64,000 nucleotides of DNA from Alistipes sp. (GTDB lineage: Bacteria > Bacteroidota > Bacteroidia > Bacteroidales > Rikenellaceae). Both the position numbers and the translations under genes were made by a program. The notes below the pieces were generated by a model. That model made no database searches. It was not told the origin of the DNA and saw only the letters and a program-made list of their open reading frames with translations. Shown one piece after another: positions 34,484-43,300 of this stretch (position 1 is the first letter of the stretch; every line of letters starts with the position of its first letter). Where the stretch lies: assembly GCA_017935185.1 (NCBI GenBank), contig JAGBIC010000021.1, positions 1-64,000 on the forward strand, written 5' to 3'.

Positions 34484-35362
34484 TCAATTGTTGCGGCGTT
34501 GTGCCAAATACATTCCTGTGAGAATCAGCGAAGTTCCGACGATTGCCAAAAATGTTATGCGCTCATCTAATACGATATAGGATGTAATCATGGCGACAAT
34601 AGGATTCAAATATAGGTAGTTGGTCGATTTTATCGCGCCCAATTTGTCTATCACGACATTCCACATCCAATAACACAATAATGAGGCTACAATACCTAAA
34701 AACAGCAGATTGAAGATGACAGTAGGTTGCAGCAATATTTGCCATGTTGCGCTCCATGGCTCGAAGAAGAAATAGGGTAGCAGGGTCAACATTCCGTAAA
34801 AGAATATCTTGCGCGTAATCATAAGCGGTGGATATTTGTCGTTAAAGCGCAGTATGAGAATGCTGTAAAGTACCCACATTATTGACGCTCCCAACGTCAG
34901 AATATCTCCCAACGGGTTGAGCTGCAGTATAAATTCGCCATTAAATACCACCAGGGCTACACCGAGCATCGAGAGTGCCGAATATGCGTATAATTGTCTG
35001 TCGGCCTTTTCGCTGCCGCTTAGCAGATGAACTGTTATAGTGGTTAGGAGGGGTGTGGCGGCAATGATGATGGCTACGTTTGAGGCTTGAGTGTATAACA
35101 AGGCTGTGTTCTCGAGCAGAAAATACATCGAGCCACCCGTTATGCCGAGAACGGCCATCAAAATCTCATCACGCCAGTTATCGGAGAGAAAGCGTTTGTG
35201 ATAAAACGGCAACAGGCATAAATAGGCTATGGCGAAGCGGAGCATCATGATGGCAGCAGGCGTTAACCCTGCATCAAGTAGCAGGCGCGAGCTTACAAAG
35301 GTCGTGCCCCATATTATCGCTGTGACGATGGCCAGCAGATGGTATAATTTCGACGATTTCAT
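34484..35362 (-). CDS. EamA/DMT-family transporter
   Basis: 292 residues with ten predicted membrane helices arranged as two EamA repeats (about 7-140 and 150-288). The start LLAIVTAIIWGTTFVSSRLLLDAGLTP and SAIMMLRFAIAYLCLLPFY-type segments are characteristic, as is the second repeat with GDILTLGASIMWVLYSILIL. The family exports metabolites such as amino acids or drugs; the substrate is unknown. It starts 17 bases after the stop of the S24 repressor on the same strand and may be co-transcribed with it. Confidence 0.88.
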   Translation of the reverse strand: MKSSKLYHLLAIVTAIIWGTTFVSSRLLLDAGLTPAAIMMLRFAIAYLCLLPFYHKRFLSDNWRDEILMAVLGITGGSMYFLLENTALLYTQASNVAIIIAATPLLTTITVHLLSGSEKADRQLYAYSALSMLGVALVVFNGEFILQLNPLGDILTLGASIMWVLYSILILRFNDKYPPLMITRKIFFYGMLTLLPYFFFEPWSATWQILLQPTVIFNLLFLGIVASLLCYWMWNVVIDKLGAIKSTNYLYLNPIVAMITSYIVLDERITFLAIVGTSLILTGMYLAQRRNN

Positions 35363-35379
35363 TTGTGTGACAAATCGGC

Positions 35380-36051
35380 CTATCGAATGGAGTTCATACG
35401 AATGCTGGCCTTTACTAAAGCTATTGCACGAATCCTCTCGACTTCAATCTCTTTGTCGGCGTGGTGCGGATTCTGGCTTACGAGCTTTACAAAACCTTGA
35501 CGTTCAGACTTCTGTATATATTTCACTGTTATGTACTCCTCTCCGTCAATGTCGATCGACAAGAGGTACATATCACCCCAAAAGATATTGTTGATATCCT
35601 GCAATTGTTTATATAAAACGATATCACCACTTTTAAGCAACGGATACATTGAGTCTCCCACAATATATATGGCTCCGTCACACTTCGGCAGGTTGGGTAT
35701 GTGTATATAGTTTATAGGCTTGTTGGACGCTTGGTCGGTAAATAGCGGAACAAGGCCTGCGGTGCCCTCAATAGAGTAGAGGGGTACGCTTTGCATAGGC
35801 AGGTTGTTATCCGAGCGCAGTTTGAAAGAGGTGAAGTCGGGTTCTGCATTAAACATGTTGCCTACACCCGTCTCCAGCCAATCGGGATTGACGTTCAAAT
35901 CTTGAACTAATATATTTTTGTTGCGAGTAGATAACCCACTCTTGCCTGTTTCGATCATCGAGAGCGCAGCTTTGCCGATTCCAAGTCGTTGAGCTAGTTG
36001 CTCTTGAGTCAATTTCAACTCTTTTCTTATAAGTTTTACCCTGCTTACCAT
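35380..36051 (-). CDS. Phage-type repressor: XRE helix-turn-helix with S24 (LexA/CI-like) peptidase domain
   Basis: 223 residues. The N-terminal HTH (about 3-60, RKELKLTQEQLAQRLGIGKAALSMIETGKSG) binds DNA. The C-terminal S24 domain (about 88-215) has the nucleophile S134 in IVGDSMYPLLKSGD and the base K177 in ITVKYIQK. A possible self-cleavage site is the Ala-Gly pair A98-G99 (IEGTAGLVP). Such repressors dimerise through the S24 domain and may be inactivated on DNA damage by RecA-stimulated autocleavage. It is divergent from the small protein and terminase genes, with A/T-rich palindromic DNA between (36052-36194), so it most likely controls them. Confidence 0.88.
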   Translation of the reverse strand: MVSRVKLIRKELKLTQEQLAQRLGIGKAALSMIETGKSGLSTRNKNILVQDLNVNPDWLETGVGNMFNAEPDFTSFKLRSDNNLPMQSVPLYSIEGTAGLVPLFTDQASNKPINYIHIPNLPKCDGAIYIVGDSMYPLLKSGDIVLYKQLQDINNIFWGDMYLLSIDIDGEEYITVKYIQKSERQGFVKLVSQNPHHADKEIEVERIRAIALVKASIRMNSIR

Positions 36052-36194
36052 AATTATGTGATAAAAAATATTTATATCAAATTTTTGTACTTTAGTGGTA
36101 TAAAATTCAATAATTGAATATATCTTTGTACTGCAAAGTTAAGGAATTTATTTTAATTTGCAAAAATAATAATCAAAAAATCAATCAAAAACAG
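36052..36194. promoter_or_regulatory. Divergent promoter/operator region of the repressor-terminase locus
   Basis: 143 bases, strongly A/T-rich. A perfect 13-base palindrome TTCAATAATTGAA lies at 36106-36118. A -7 box TATCTTTG follows three bases later at 36121-36128, toward the small gene (ATG 36195). An inverted repeat CTTTG-N5-CAAAG spans 36124-36138. TTTGTACT occurs twice (36084-36091, 36125-36132), 41 bases apart. These are the expected places for repressor binding; none has been shown to bind. Confidence 0.5.
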
Positions 36195-36509
36195 ATGAAT
36201 ACTACAATTATTGACATTACATCGGATGCTTACCAACTGTTTGCCACCCGACTTTTGGATGAACTTTCCGGAAAAAATTACTTTTCCGGCTCTTTTGAGT
36301 TCGAGGTTGGAGATTATTCCGCCCGTCTTGTTGCCACACTGTTTATATATTACACGCAGGTTCGGCAGCCTGATACGGAGGTGACTTTTATATCCGATAT
36401 TGTGCCTGTGTGGTGGGAGTTACACACCTGCATAGACGGTCAGGAATTTTTAAATAATTTCTCATTTAATGAGTTGCGTGAATATATAAAGGATATGCAA
36501 AATATATAG
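36195..36509 (+). CDS. Unrecognised small protein upstream of the terminase
   Basis: 104 residues. The ATG at 36195 is preferred over an upstream non-ATG start because it follows the predicted promoter and avoids a Lys/Asn-rich leader. Family not recognised. The sequence is acidic and aromatic (FSGSFEFEVGDYSARLVATLFIYYTQ, then DIVPVWWELHTC). It reads like a compact soluble alpha/beta protein. The position 22 bases before the terminase suggests a shared transcript; a small-terminase role is possible but no helix-turn-helix is evident. Confidence 0.65.
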   Translation: MNTTIIDITSDAYQLFATRLLDELSGKNYFSGSFEFEVGDYSARLVATLFIYYTQVRQPDTEVTFISDIVPVWWELHTCIDGQEFLNNFSFNELREYIKDMQNI

Positions 36510-36531
36510 TTAAATATATTGTTTAGATAAG

Positions 36532-37962
36532 ATGAATCAAAAAATTATGAGTGATAAAATTGCATTAAATGATTTCGCGCGTTACGTTTACCCATTTATT
36601 GAGGTTAGGCCGTTTCATGATACTTATTACAAATTGTTACAATATTTTGCTGAAGGGCGCATAAGAAAATTGATGGTATCCATGCCGCCACAGCATGGCA
36701 AAAGTATGGGCGCAAGCACTCTTTTACCTGCCTATATGTTGGGGGTAAATCCCGATTGCAGAATTGCTATTGCATCGTATTCGGCAACGCTTGCCAACAA
36801 ATTCAACCGTCGTGTCCAGCGACTCATTGAGGGGCGTGAGTATGGAGATTTGTTCTCCGATACCCGAATCAAATGCGGGGGGAAACCGCCTCAATGGTTG
36901 AGAACTGCTGATGAGGTTGAGATTATCGAACATCAGGGTTGTTTGATATCGGTTGGCCGTGAAGGCTCGTTGACGGGTAACCGTGTAGATTGTTTCATCC
37001 TTGATGACCTCTATAAAGATGCGATGGAGGCTAATTCGCCTGTGATACGTGAAAATTGTTGGGAGTGGTACACTTCTGTTGTCAGGACGCGCATGCACAA
37101 TGATTCTCAGGAGTTGATGGTCTTCACTCGTTGGCATGACGAGGATTTGATAGGCGTGTTGCGCCGTCACGAAAAGTGTATCGAACTTAAGGAGTGGGCC
37201 GATGTTGACAGAGTCGGTGCCAATGAGTGGCTATGTATAAATCTTGAAGCCATAAAGAGCGGTGAGCCGACACAGATCGACCCTCGAGCAGTGGGTGAGG
37301 TGTTGTGGCCGGAGCGTCAGGATATCAAATTGTTGGAGAATAAACGCAGGCTCGATCCTGTGCGATTTGAGTGTATGTATCAAGGTCGCCCGTCGTCACA
37401 AGGGGGATTGTTGTATGGGGATGGTTTCGCCGAGTGGACGAGCCTGCCGCATGAGATTGTGACCTATGCGAATTATACCGACACTGCCGATATGGGTGAC
37501 GATTATCTCTGTTCGATTTGTTACGCTGTCGATATCGATGAAAATATTTATATCACGGATGTGGTCTATTCCCGTGAGCCGATGGAGGTTACCGAACAGC
37601 TTGTTGCGCAGATGTTGCAACATAATAATATTCGCTCGGCTTTAATCGAGAGTAATAATGGCGGTAGGGGTTTTGCCCGAGCTGTTCAGCGTCTTGCGCC
37701 ACGTGTGAAGGTGGAGTGGTTTCATCAGAGCAACAATAAGGAGGCTCGAATTTTATCTCATTCGGCAACAGTGCTCCATTCGGTTAGATTTCCTCGCGGC
37801 TGGAACTTGCGGTGGCCCGAATTGTATGCACATCTGTCTACATATCGCCGAGATTTTAAATCCAATCGCTGGCATGATGCTGCTGATGTCTTGACCGGAA
37901 TTGTTGAAAAAGAGATTGTTGAACATAATCGCAGAAAAATTTGCAGAGTGGGATTTTTGTAG
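36532..37962 (+). CDS. Phage terminase large subunit (orphan)
   Basis: 476 residues from ATG 36532 (ATG 36547 is an alternative). The ATPase half has a Walker A-like motif MPPQHGKS (51-58, K57), Walker B CFILDD (154-159), and the coupling motif VFTRWHDED (197-205). DPVRFECMYQGRPSSQGG (about 275-292) is a terminase landmark. The RNase H-like nuclease half has DTADMGDD (317-324), E373 in LIESNNGGRGFAR and D449/D452 in WHDAADVL. So both motor and nuclease residues look intact. The enzyme would cut and translocate DNA into procapsids, but no portal, capsid, protease or tail gene is present on either side. It is either a remnant or a retained single gene. Confidence 0.88.
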   Translation: MNQKIMSDKIALNDFARYVYPFIEVRPFHDTYYKLLQYFAEGRIRKLMVSMPPQHGKSMGASTLLPAYMLGVNPDCRIAIASYSATLANKFNRRVQRLIEGREYGDLFSDTRIKCGGKPPQWLRTADEVEIIEHQGCLISVGREGSLTGNRVDCFILDDLYKDAMEANSPVIRENCWEWYTSVVRTRMHNDSQELMVFTRWHDEDLIGVLRRHEKCIELKEWADVDRVGANEWLCINLEAIKSGEPTQIDPRAVGEVLWPERQDIKLLENKRRLDPVRFECMYQGRPSSQGGLLYGDGFAEWTSLPHEIVTYANYTDTADMGDDYLCSICYAVDIDENIYITDVVYSREPMEVTEQLVAQMLQHNNIRSALIESNNGGRGFARAVQRLAPRVKVEWFHQSNNKEARILSHSATVLHSVRFPRGWNLRWPELYAHLSTYRRDFKSNRWHDAADVLTGIVEKEIVEHNRRKICRVGFL

Positions 37963-38021
37963 GTTGGCAGCTTTTAGTGGAAAAAAGCGATATAAAATTT
38001 CTCTTTTCGGATATTTTTACA

Positions 38022-38029
38022 TACTTTTG
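38022..38029 (+). promoter_or_regulatory. Putative -7 box, TACTTTTG
   Basis: TAnnTTTG 72 bases before the ATG at 38102. The leader that would follow carries two overlapping hairpins. Confidence 0.5.
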
Positions 38030-38052
38030 TCTCATCTTGCATTGTGTGCAAA

Positions 38053-38087
38053 GTCGGAAATATCCGACCGAAATCTTATTGTCGGTC
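38053..38087 (+). promoter_or_regulatory. Two mutually exclusive leader hairpins before the FabK-like gene
   Basis: GTCGGA-AATA-TCCGAC (38053-38068) and GACCGA-N10-TCGGTC (38066-38087) share bases 38066-38068, so only one can form at a time. Both lie in the predicted 5' leader. They might also be a tandem DNA-binding site. No function is known. Confidence 0.4.
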
Positions 38088-38101
38088 ATAAATATAATAT
38101 T

Positions 38102-39187
38102 ATGAAAGAGTTGAAAATTGGAAATCTCCACGCAGAAGTTCCCATTGTTCAAGGCGGAATGGGTGTGGGAATATCCTTGTCAGGTTTAGCCTCGGCCGTT
38201 GCCAATGCCGGAGGTGTGGGCGTTATATCTACTGCCGGCCTGGGTGTTATTTACAAAGAGGCGTTTAAAAATTTTAATGAGGCGAGTATTTATGGCCTTA
38301 AGCAAGAGTTGAGAAAGGCTCGTGAGGCCACCAAGGGTGTAATCGGTGTCAATATTATGGTTGCACTTACCAATTTTGCCGATATGGTGCGTACCTCGAT
38401 TGAGGAGAAAGCTGATATAATTTTTGCAGGCGCAGGACTACCGTTGAATCTGCCATCTTTTCTTAAGAGCGATTCTGCTACAAAACTTGCTCCGATTGTG
38501 TCGTCGGCCCGTGCGCTGAAGGTGATTTGCCGCCGTTGGATGGGTGAGTATAATTATATCCCTGATGCTGTGGTTGTTGAGGGCCCGAAGGCCGGAGGTC
38601 ATCTCGGATATTCGCACGAACAGATTAACGATCCCGATTATTCGTTGGAGAAAATTGTTCCCGATGTTGTAGAGGCGACTCGTCAGCTCGAACAGCAGAC
38701 GGGTAAGCATGTGCCTGTGATTGCCGGTGGTGGTGTATACACTGGAGAAGATATTCATAATATACTCTCATTAGGGGCAGATGCAGTGCAGATGGGTACT
38801 CGTTTTGTTACTACCACCGAGTGTGACGCTTCCGATATCTTCAAGCAGAGCTATTTGGCCGCCGAGAAGAGCGATATCGAGATTATACAAAGTCCGGTGG
38901 GGATGCCCGGGCGAGCTATTCGCAACTCATTTCTTGAGAAGGTGAAGCAGGGCTTGAAGCAACCGAAATCATGTCCATTCAATTGTATAAAAACGTGCGA
39001 TATTTCACGTTCGCCATACTGTATTATGTTGGCTCTTTATAACGCTTTTAAGGGGCATATGGAGAATGGTTATGCCTTCTGTGGAACAAATGCATGGCGT
39101 TCCGATAAGATAATAAGTGTTAAGGAGTTGATAGAAACACTTAAAGCAGAGTTTGAAGCCAAAGTGGCAATGCTGAAACGTGCTTAA
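38102..39187 (+). CDS. FabK/nitronate monooxygenase-like flavoprotein
   Basis: 361 residues, FMN-dependent TIM-barrel enzyme of the NAD(P)H-dependent flavin oxidoreductase group. Marks: IVQGGMGVGISLSGLASAVANAGGVGVIST (about 14-45), VEGPKAGGHLGYS, PVIAGGGVYTGEDIHNILSLGADAVQMGTRFV, and TECDAS. Members are enoyl-ACP reductases (FabK) or nitronate monooxygenases; sequence alone does not decide. It is longer than typical FabK because of a Cys-rich C-terminal part (SCPFNCIKTCDISRSPYC, about 290-307). ATG 38102 is chosen because it gives the family start. It is followed by a terminator, convergent with tsaD. Confidence 0.85.
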   Translation: MKELKIGNLHAEVPIVQGGMGVGISLSGLASAVANAGGVGVISTAGLGVIYKEAFKNFNEASIYGLKQELRKAREATKGVIGVNIMVALTNFADMVRTSIEEKADIIFAGAGLPLNLPSFLKSDSATKLAPIVSSARALKVICRRWMGEYNYIPDAVVVEGPKAGGHLGYSHEQINDPDYSLEKIVPDVVEATRQLEQQTGKHVPVIAGGGVYTGEDIHNILSLGADAVQMGTRFVTTTECDASDIFKQSYLAAEKSDIEIIQSPVGMPGRAIRNSFLEKVKQGLKQPKSCPFNCIKTCDISRSPYCIMLALYNAFKGHMENGYAFCGTNAWRSDKIISVKELIETLKAEFEAKVAMLKRA

Positions 39188-39210
39188 AAGGCTTTTGCCG
39201 AATAGAAAAT

Positions 39211-39260
39211 ATGGGCTGTCTCGTCATGAAAAGATGAAACAGCCCATGTTCGTTTTTTTT
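39211..39260. terminator. Terminator between convergent genes
   Basis: ATGGGCTGT (39211-39219) pairs with ACAGCCCAT (39239-39247); on the plus strand a T8 tract follows at 39253-39260. The minus-strand side is less T-rich. Confidence 0.8.
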
Positions 39261-39271
39261 GTTATGAGTAA

Positions 39272-40300
39272 TTATAGGATCTCCTCCAAGCGGGCGACGG
39301 GAGAGACGTCGAGCCCCGACAATATTCCTTGTTGATAGCGATAATAACCGGCAATGGCAATCATGGCCGCATTGTCGGTTGTGAATTTCAATTCGGGTAT
39401 GAAGGTGCGCCACCCCCTGCGGCGACCTGTCTCGGCTACAGCCTCTCGCAACCCCGAGTTGGCCGATACTCCACCTGCGATGGCAACATCCTTAATGCCC
39501 AATGCTTTTGTAGCCTTAATTAACTTGTCGAGCAATATGTCGATTATCGTTTTTTGGAGTGAAGCACACAGGTTGGCCTTGTTTTTCTCGACAAAATCGG
39601 GATCCTCGGCCACTTTGTCGCGCAATGTGTAGAGGAATGAGGTCTTTAATCCCGAAAAGGAGTAATCAAATTCGCCTTTCACATGAGGCTTTGCAAATTT
39701 GAATGCCGACGCATCACCCTCCTTTGCAAGGCGGTCGATTACAGGGCCGCCCGGGTAGGGGAGTCCCATGACTTTGGCGCATTTGTCGAAGGCTTCACCT
39801 GCTGCATCATCAATCGTAGAGCCGATAATCTCCATCTCAAGCGGAGAGTTTACCTTCACAATTTGGGTGTGTCCGCCACTCACCAAAAGGCATAGGAACG
39901 GGAATGACGGATGTGGCATATCTCGATCGGGAAGATCGATAAAATGCGATAGAATGTGACCCTGCAAATGGTTTACCTCTACCATCGGAATGTTATTTGC
40001 AATAGCCAATCCTTTGGTGAAAGATGTGCCTACGAGGAGCGAGCCTAATAGGCCGGGGCCGCGCGTAAATGCAATTGCGTCAATCTTGTCAACTGTTACG
40101 CCTGCATTCTTAAGAGCCGTGTCCACCACGGGGATTATATTTTGCTGGTGAGCGCGTGAGGCGAGTTCGGGAATCACTCCGCCGTAGGTGATATGCACGG
40201 CTTGTGAGGCTATGACATTTGAAAGCATTGTGGTGTTACGAATCACTGCTGCCGAGGTGTCGTCGCACGAGGACTCTATGCCAAGTATTGTGATATCCAT
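39272..40300 (-). CDS. tsaD: tRNA threonylcarbamoyladenosine transferase TsaD
   Basis: 342 residues. It attaches the threonylcarbamoyl group to A37 of tRNAs that read ANN codons, with TsaB and TsaE. ASKHA-fold marks: ILGIESSCDDTS at residues 6-16, metal-binding H111 and H115 in EVNHLQGHILSHF, VSGGHTQIV, and the C-terminal AIAGGVSANSGLRE and FTDNAAMIA. Full length. It is divergent from the TamB gene with a 70-base spacer. Confidence 0.96.
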   Translation of the reverse strand: MDITILGIESSCDDTSAAVIRNTTMLSNVIASQAVHITYGGVIPELASRAHQQNIIPVVDTALKNAGVTVDKIDAIAFTRGPGLLGSLLVGTSFTKGLAIANNIPMVEVNHLQGHILSHFIDLPDRDMPHPSFPFLCLLVSGGHTQIVKVNSPLEMEIIGSTIDDAAGEAFDKCAKVMGLPYPGGPVIDRLAKEGDASAFKFAKPHVKGEFDYSFSGLKTSFLYTLRDKVAEDPDFVEKNKANLCASLQKTIIDILLDKLIKATKALGIKDVAIAGGVSANSGLREAVAETGRRRGWRTFIPELKFTTDNAAMIAIAGYYRYQQGILSGLDVSPVARLEEIL

Positions 40301-40339
40301 ATTTTAGCAGGTTTTTTTCTATTTTAATAGAAAAATTGT

Positions 40340-40347
40340 TACATTTG
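40340..40347 (+). promoter_or_regulatory. Putative -7 box of the TamB gene, TACATTTG
   Basis: TAnnTTTG 23 bases before the GTG start at 40371. Confidence 0.45.
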
Positions 40348-40370
40348 TAAGTTTTATAACCAAAGTTACA

Positions 40371-43300
40371 GTGCGCAAAGTTACGAAAATATTATTAAAG
40401 GCGCTATCAGTCACAATATTGTTTCTGATATTTTGCCCTATTTTGCTCACTTTGATTGTCGATTTACCCTCGGTGCAGAACCGTCTGATTGATTATGCAA
40501 CCGAATATATATCTAAAAAATTAGAGACAAAAGTCTCAATAGGCCGTATCCGTATCGGGGCAGCCGGCAGCCTTCGTATGGATGAATTTTATGTCGAGGA
40601 TTATCAGCAGGATACACTTCTCTATGTCGGAAAATTGAAGATTTATCTCTCGCGTATCAAAGAAGGCGGTGGTCTTATTCTGCGTAATGGTACAATTGCC
40701 AATGGCCGGCTGAATATTCGTGAAACGCCCGATGGGGTGATGAATATCAAGCAGGTGGTTGCCCGTTTGTCTAACAAGGATAAAGAGAAAAAGGGTGATT
40801 TTGCCCTTGGAATCAACGATGTCCGTATCGAGGACTTCTCGCTCGTGATCGAACGCAAAGAACATCGTGAGCCGACATATGGTATAGATTATGGCGATAT
40901 GCACCTTGATCACATGTCGGCATTTATTGACGATTTCTCGCTCAATGGTAGTACGGTAAGCGGTTTTGTCCGTAATTTCTCGGTAATCGAGCATTGCGGA
41001 TTGATGGTGCAGAATTTTACCGGAGGTTTTCTGGTAGATAAGGGTATTATCGATTTGCGAGATTTTGAGGTGATGTTGCGTCAGTCGGATTTGCGAATAA
41101 GCCGACTAGTGTTGCGTGGCGAAGATTGGAGCGATTATCGTGATTTTGTCAATAAAGTGCGTATTGAGGGTGAGCTTCACAAGAGTATTGTATCTTCGAA
41201 TGATGTGGCTCATTTTGCACCCAGATTGTTGCCGTGGGATGTTTTGGCGCGAGATATTGATTTGACAGTGGCGGGTCCCGTGGCCAATATGAAGGTTGAT
41301 GTCCGTAATGTCAATTTCGGCCAAAGCAGTTCATTGCGTGGCGATGTGTTGTTGCGCGGGTTGCCAAACGTTAAGAGGGCTACCATGAAACTCAATCTCG
41401 AGCGTGTGGTAACATGTGAGAACGATATCGCACATCTGCTATTCGGTATGACGGGCAAAACACTGCCCGACAAGGTTCTTAGCATGACAGGTGCGGCGGG
41501 CGAGATAATATGTGCCGGTCGTTTTGATGGAGGATTGGATAGATTTGATACAGATCTAACCCTTACTACCCAAACGGGAAATGCATTGCTCTCGGTCTCT
41601 CGTCGCCCGATGGAGGTGCAGGATGCAGCCTCAAAGGGTAAGGACGAGCCTCGCTTGTCGACGTTGGTGGCGCATGCCGATTTGCGTCATATGGAGCTGG
41701 GACGTATTTTGCAGTTGCCCATTTTGGGTGATGTGTCGGCTCTGCTTGAGTTTAATGGCACAACTTCAAAGGCTGGGATAAATGGTCGCCTGCAGGGTAA
41801 TGTCGATAATATCGATTTCTATAACTGCCGCTATGAGAATATCAATATAAACGGTTTGGTTTCAAATAAAAGTTTCTCGGGCAGGATCAGCAGTAATAGC
41901 CAGCCATTTGCGTTTGCGCTTAACGGAATCGCAAATTTGAATGAGGAGCAGCCGATGTATGATCTTCGCCTGAATGTGGCAAGCGCCGATTTGCATGCCA
42001 TGCAACTTAATAAACGAGATTCTGTTTCGGTGGTCGGGTTTAATTCCGAGTTATATGCTATCGGCAAGAATCTCGATTCGATGAATGGCTCGCTGGGGAT
42101 AAATAATGTCACCTATCACTATAATGCTGATACATTAAAGACCAATGCCATAAATCTTACTGCTAGAAATGCGGGCAATCAGCGCTCATTGAAGTTTAGC
42201 TCTGATTTTGCCGATGCTACCTTCTCGGGCCCGACGAGCTATGCCGAGGTGGTGCGTTATCTGATGACATCTATGGCAAAATATCTGCCCGGCATCAGTC
42301 AAGATCAAAATATGGCCTATGTCAGCAAGGGTGAGGGTGGTTATTCGGCATTATCGGTTAATGTGAAGAATATCGACCCGTTGCTGGATGCAATATCTGA
42401 TGGTTTGCAATTGGCCAGCGGCTCGAAACTTAACTTTACTATGAACCCCAACACCAACCATATCGCTCTGCGTGCCGAGTCGGACTATCTGGAGCGAAAC
42501 AAGATGCTGGTGACCAATATGAATGTGAACCTTACCAATCAAGGCGATTCGCTGGCTATGTATGTGAGCGCCGACGATATGTATGCCGGAGGGGTTCATC
42601 TGCCGCAATTGGCAATCATGGGTGGTGCGAAAAATAATCGTGTGCGTTTGTCGGCGGGATTTGACAATAAAGCCAATTCGGTGTCGGGTATGGTGTCGCT
42701 TATGGCACAGCTTACTCGTGTCGAGCCGTCAAATATGCCACGAGTGGATGTTACTCTCTATCCTGCAACAATCAACACCCGAGATAAGATATGGCGTATC
42801 AATTCTGATATGATTAGTATAGATACTACCCGTATTGTGGTGAACGATTTTAGGGTCAGCAGCGGAAATCAGTTGCTTGCACTCGATGGCGTGGCATCGC
42901 GCAGCAACTCCGATTCGCTTACTCTTAAACTTCGTCAATTTGAAATAGAACCCTTTATGGGCTTCGCGAAGCGTTTGGGTTATAATGTGCGTGGTTATGG
43001 CGATGGTGTAGCTTCGCTAAAATCGGCCTTGCATGGTGGAGAGCTTACTGCCGATATAAATATCGATAGCTTGAAAGTCAATCATCGCTCGGTGGCTCCG
43101 TTGCGTGTTGTTTCGTTGTGGGACTTCGAGCAACGCAGGGCGAGAATGCAGATGGATAACCGTCGGGATGGCAGCAGAGTGGTCAGTGGATACTACGCTC
43201 CTGTGTCAAATCGTTATTATGCAGAAGGTGAACTGAAAAATCTGCCATTGGATATGATTGACCCTATACTTACGAGTGTGGTCGATAATACCCAGGGTGT

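Noticed and set aside
35380..37962. A complete prophage
   Set aside because: Only repressor, a small protein and terminase are seen. No integrase, portal, capsid or tail genes and no flanking direct repeats were found in 34300-38100.
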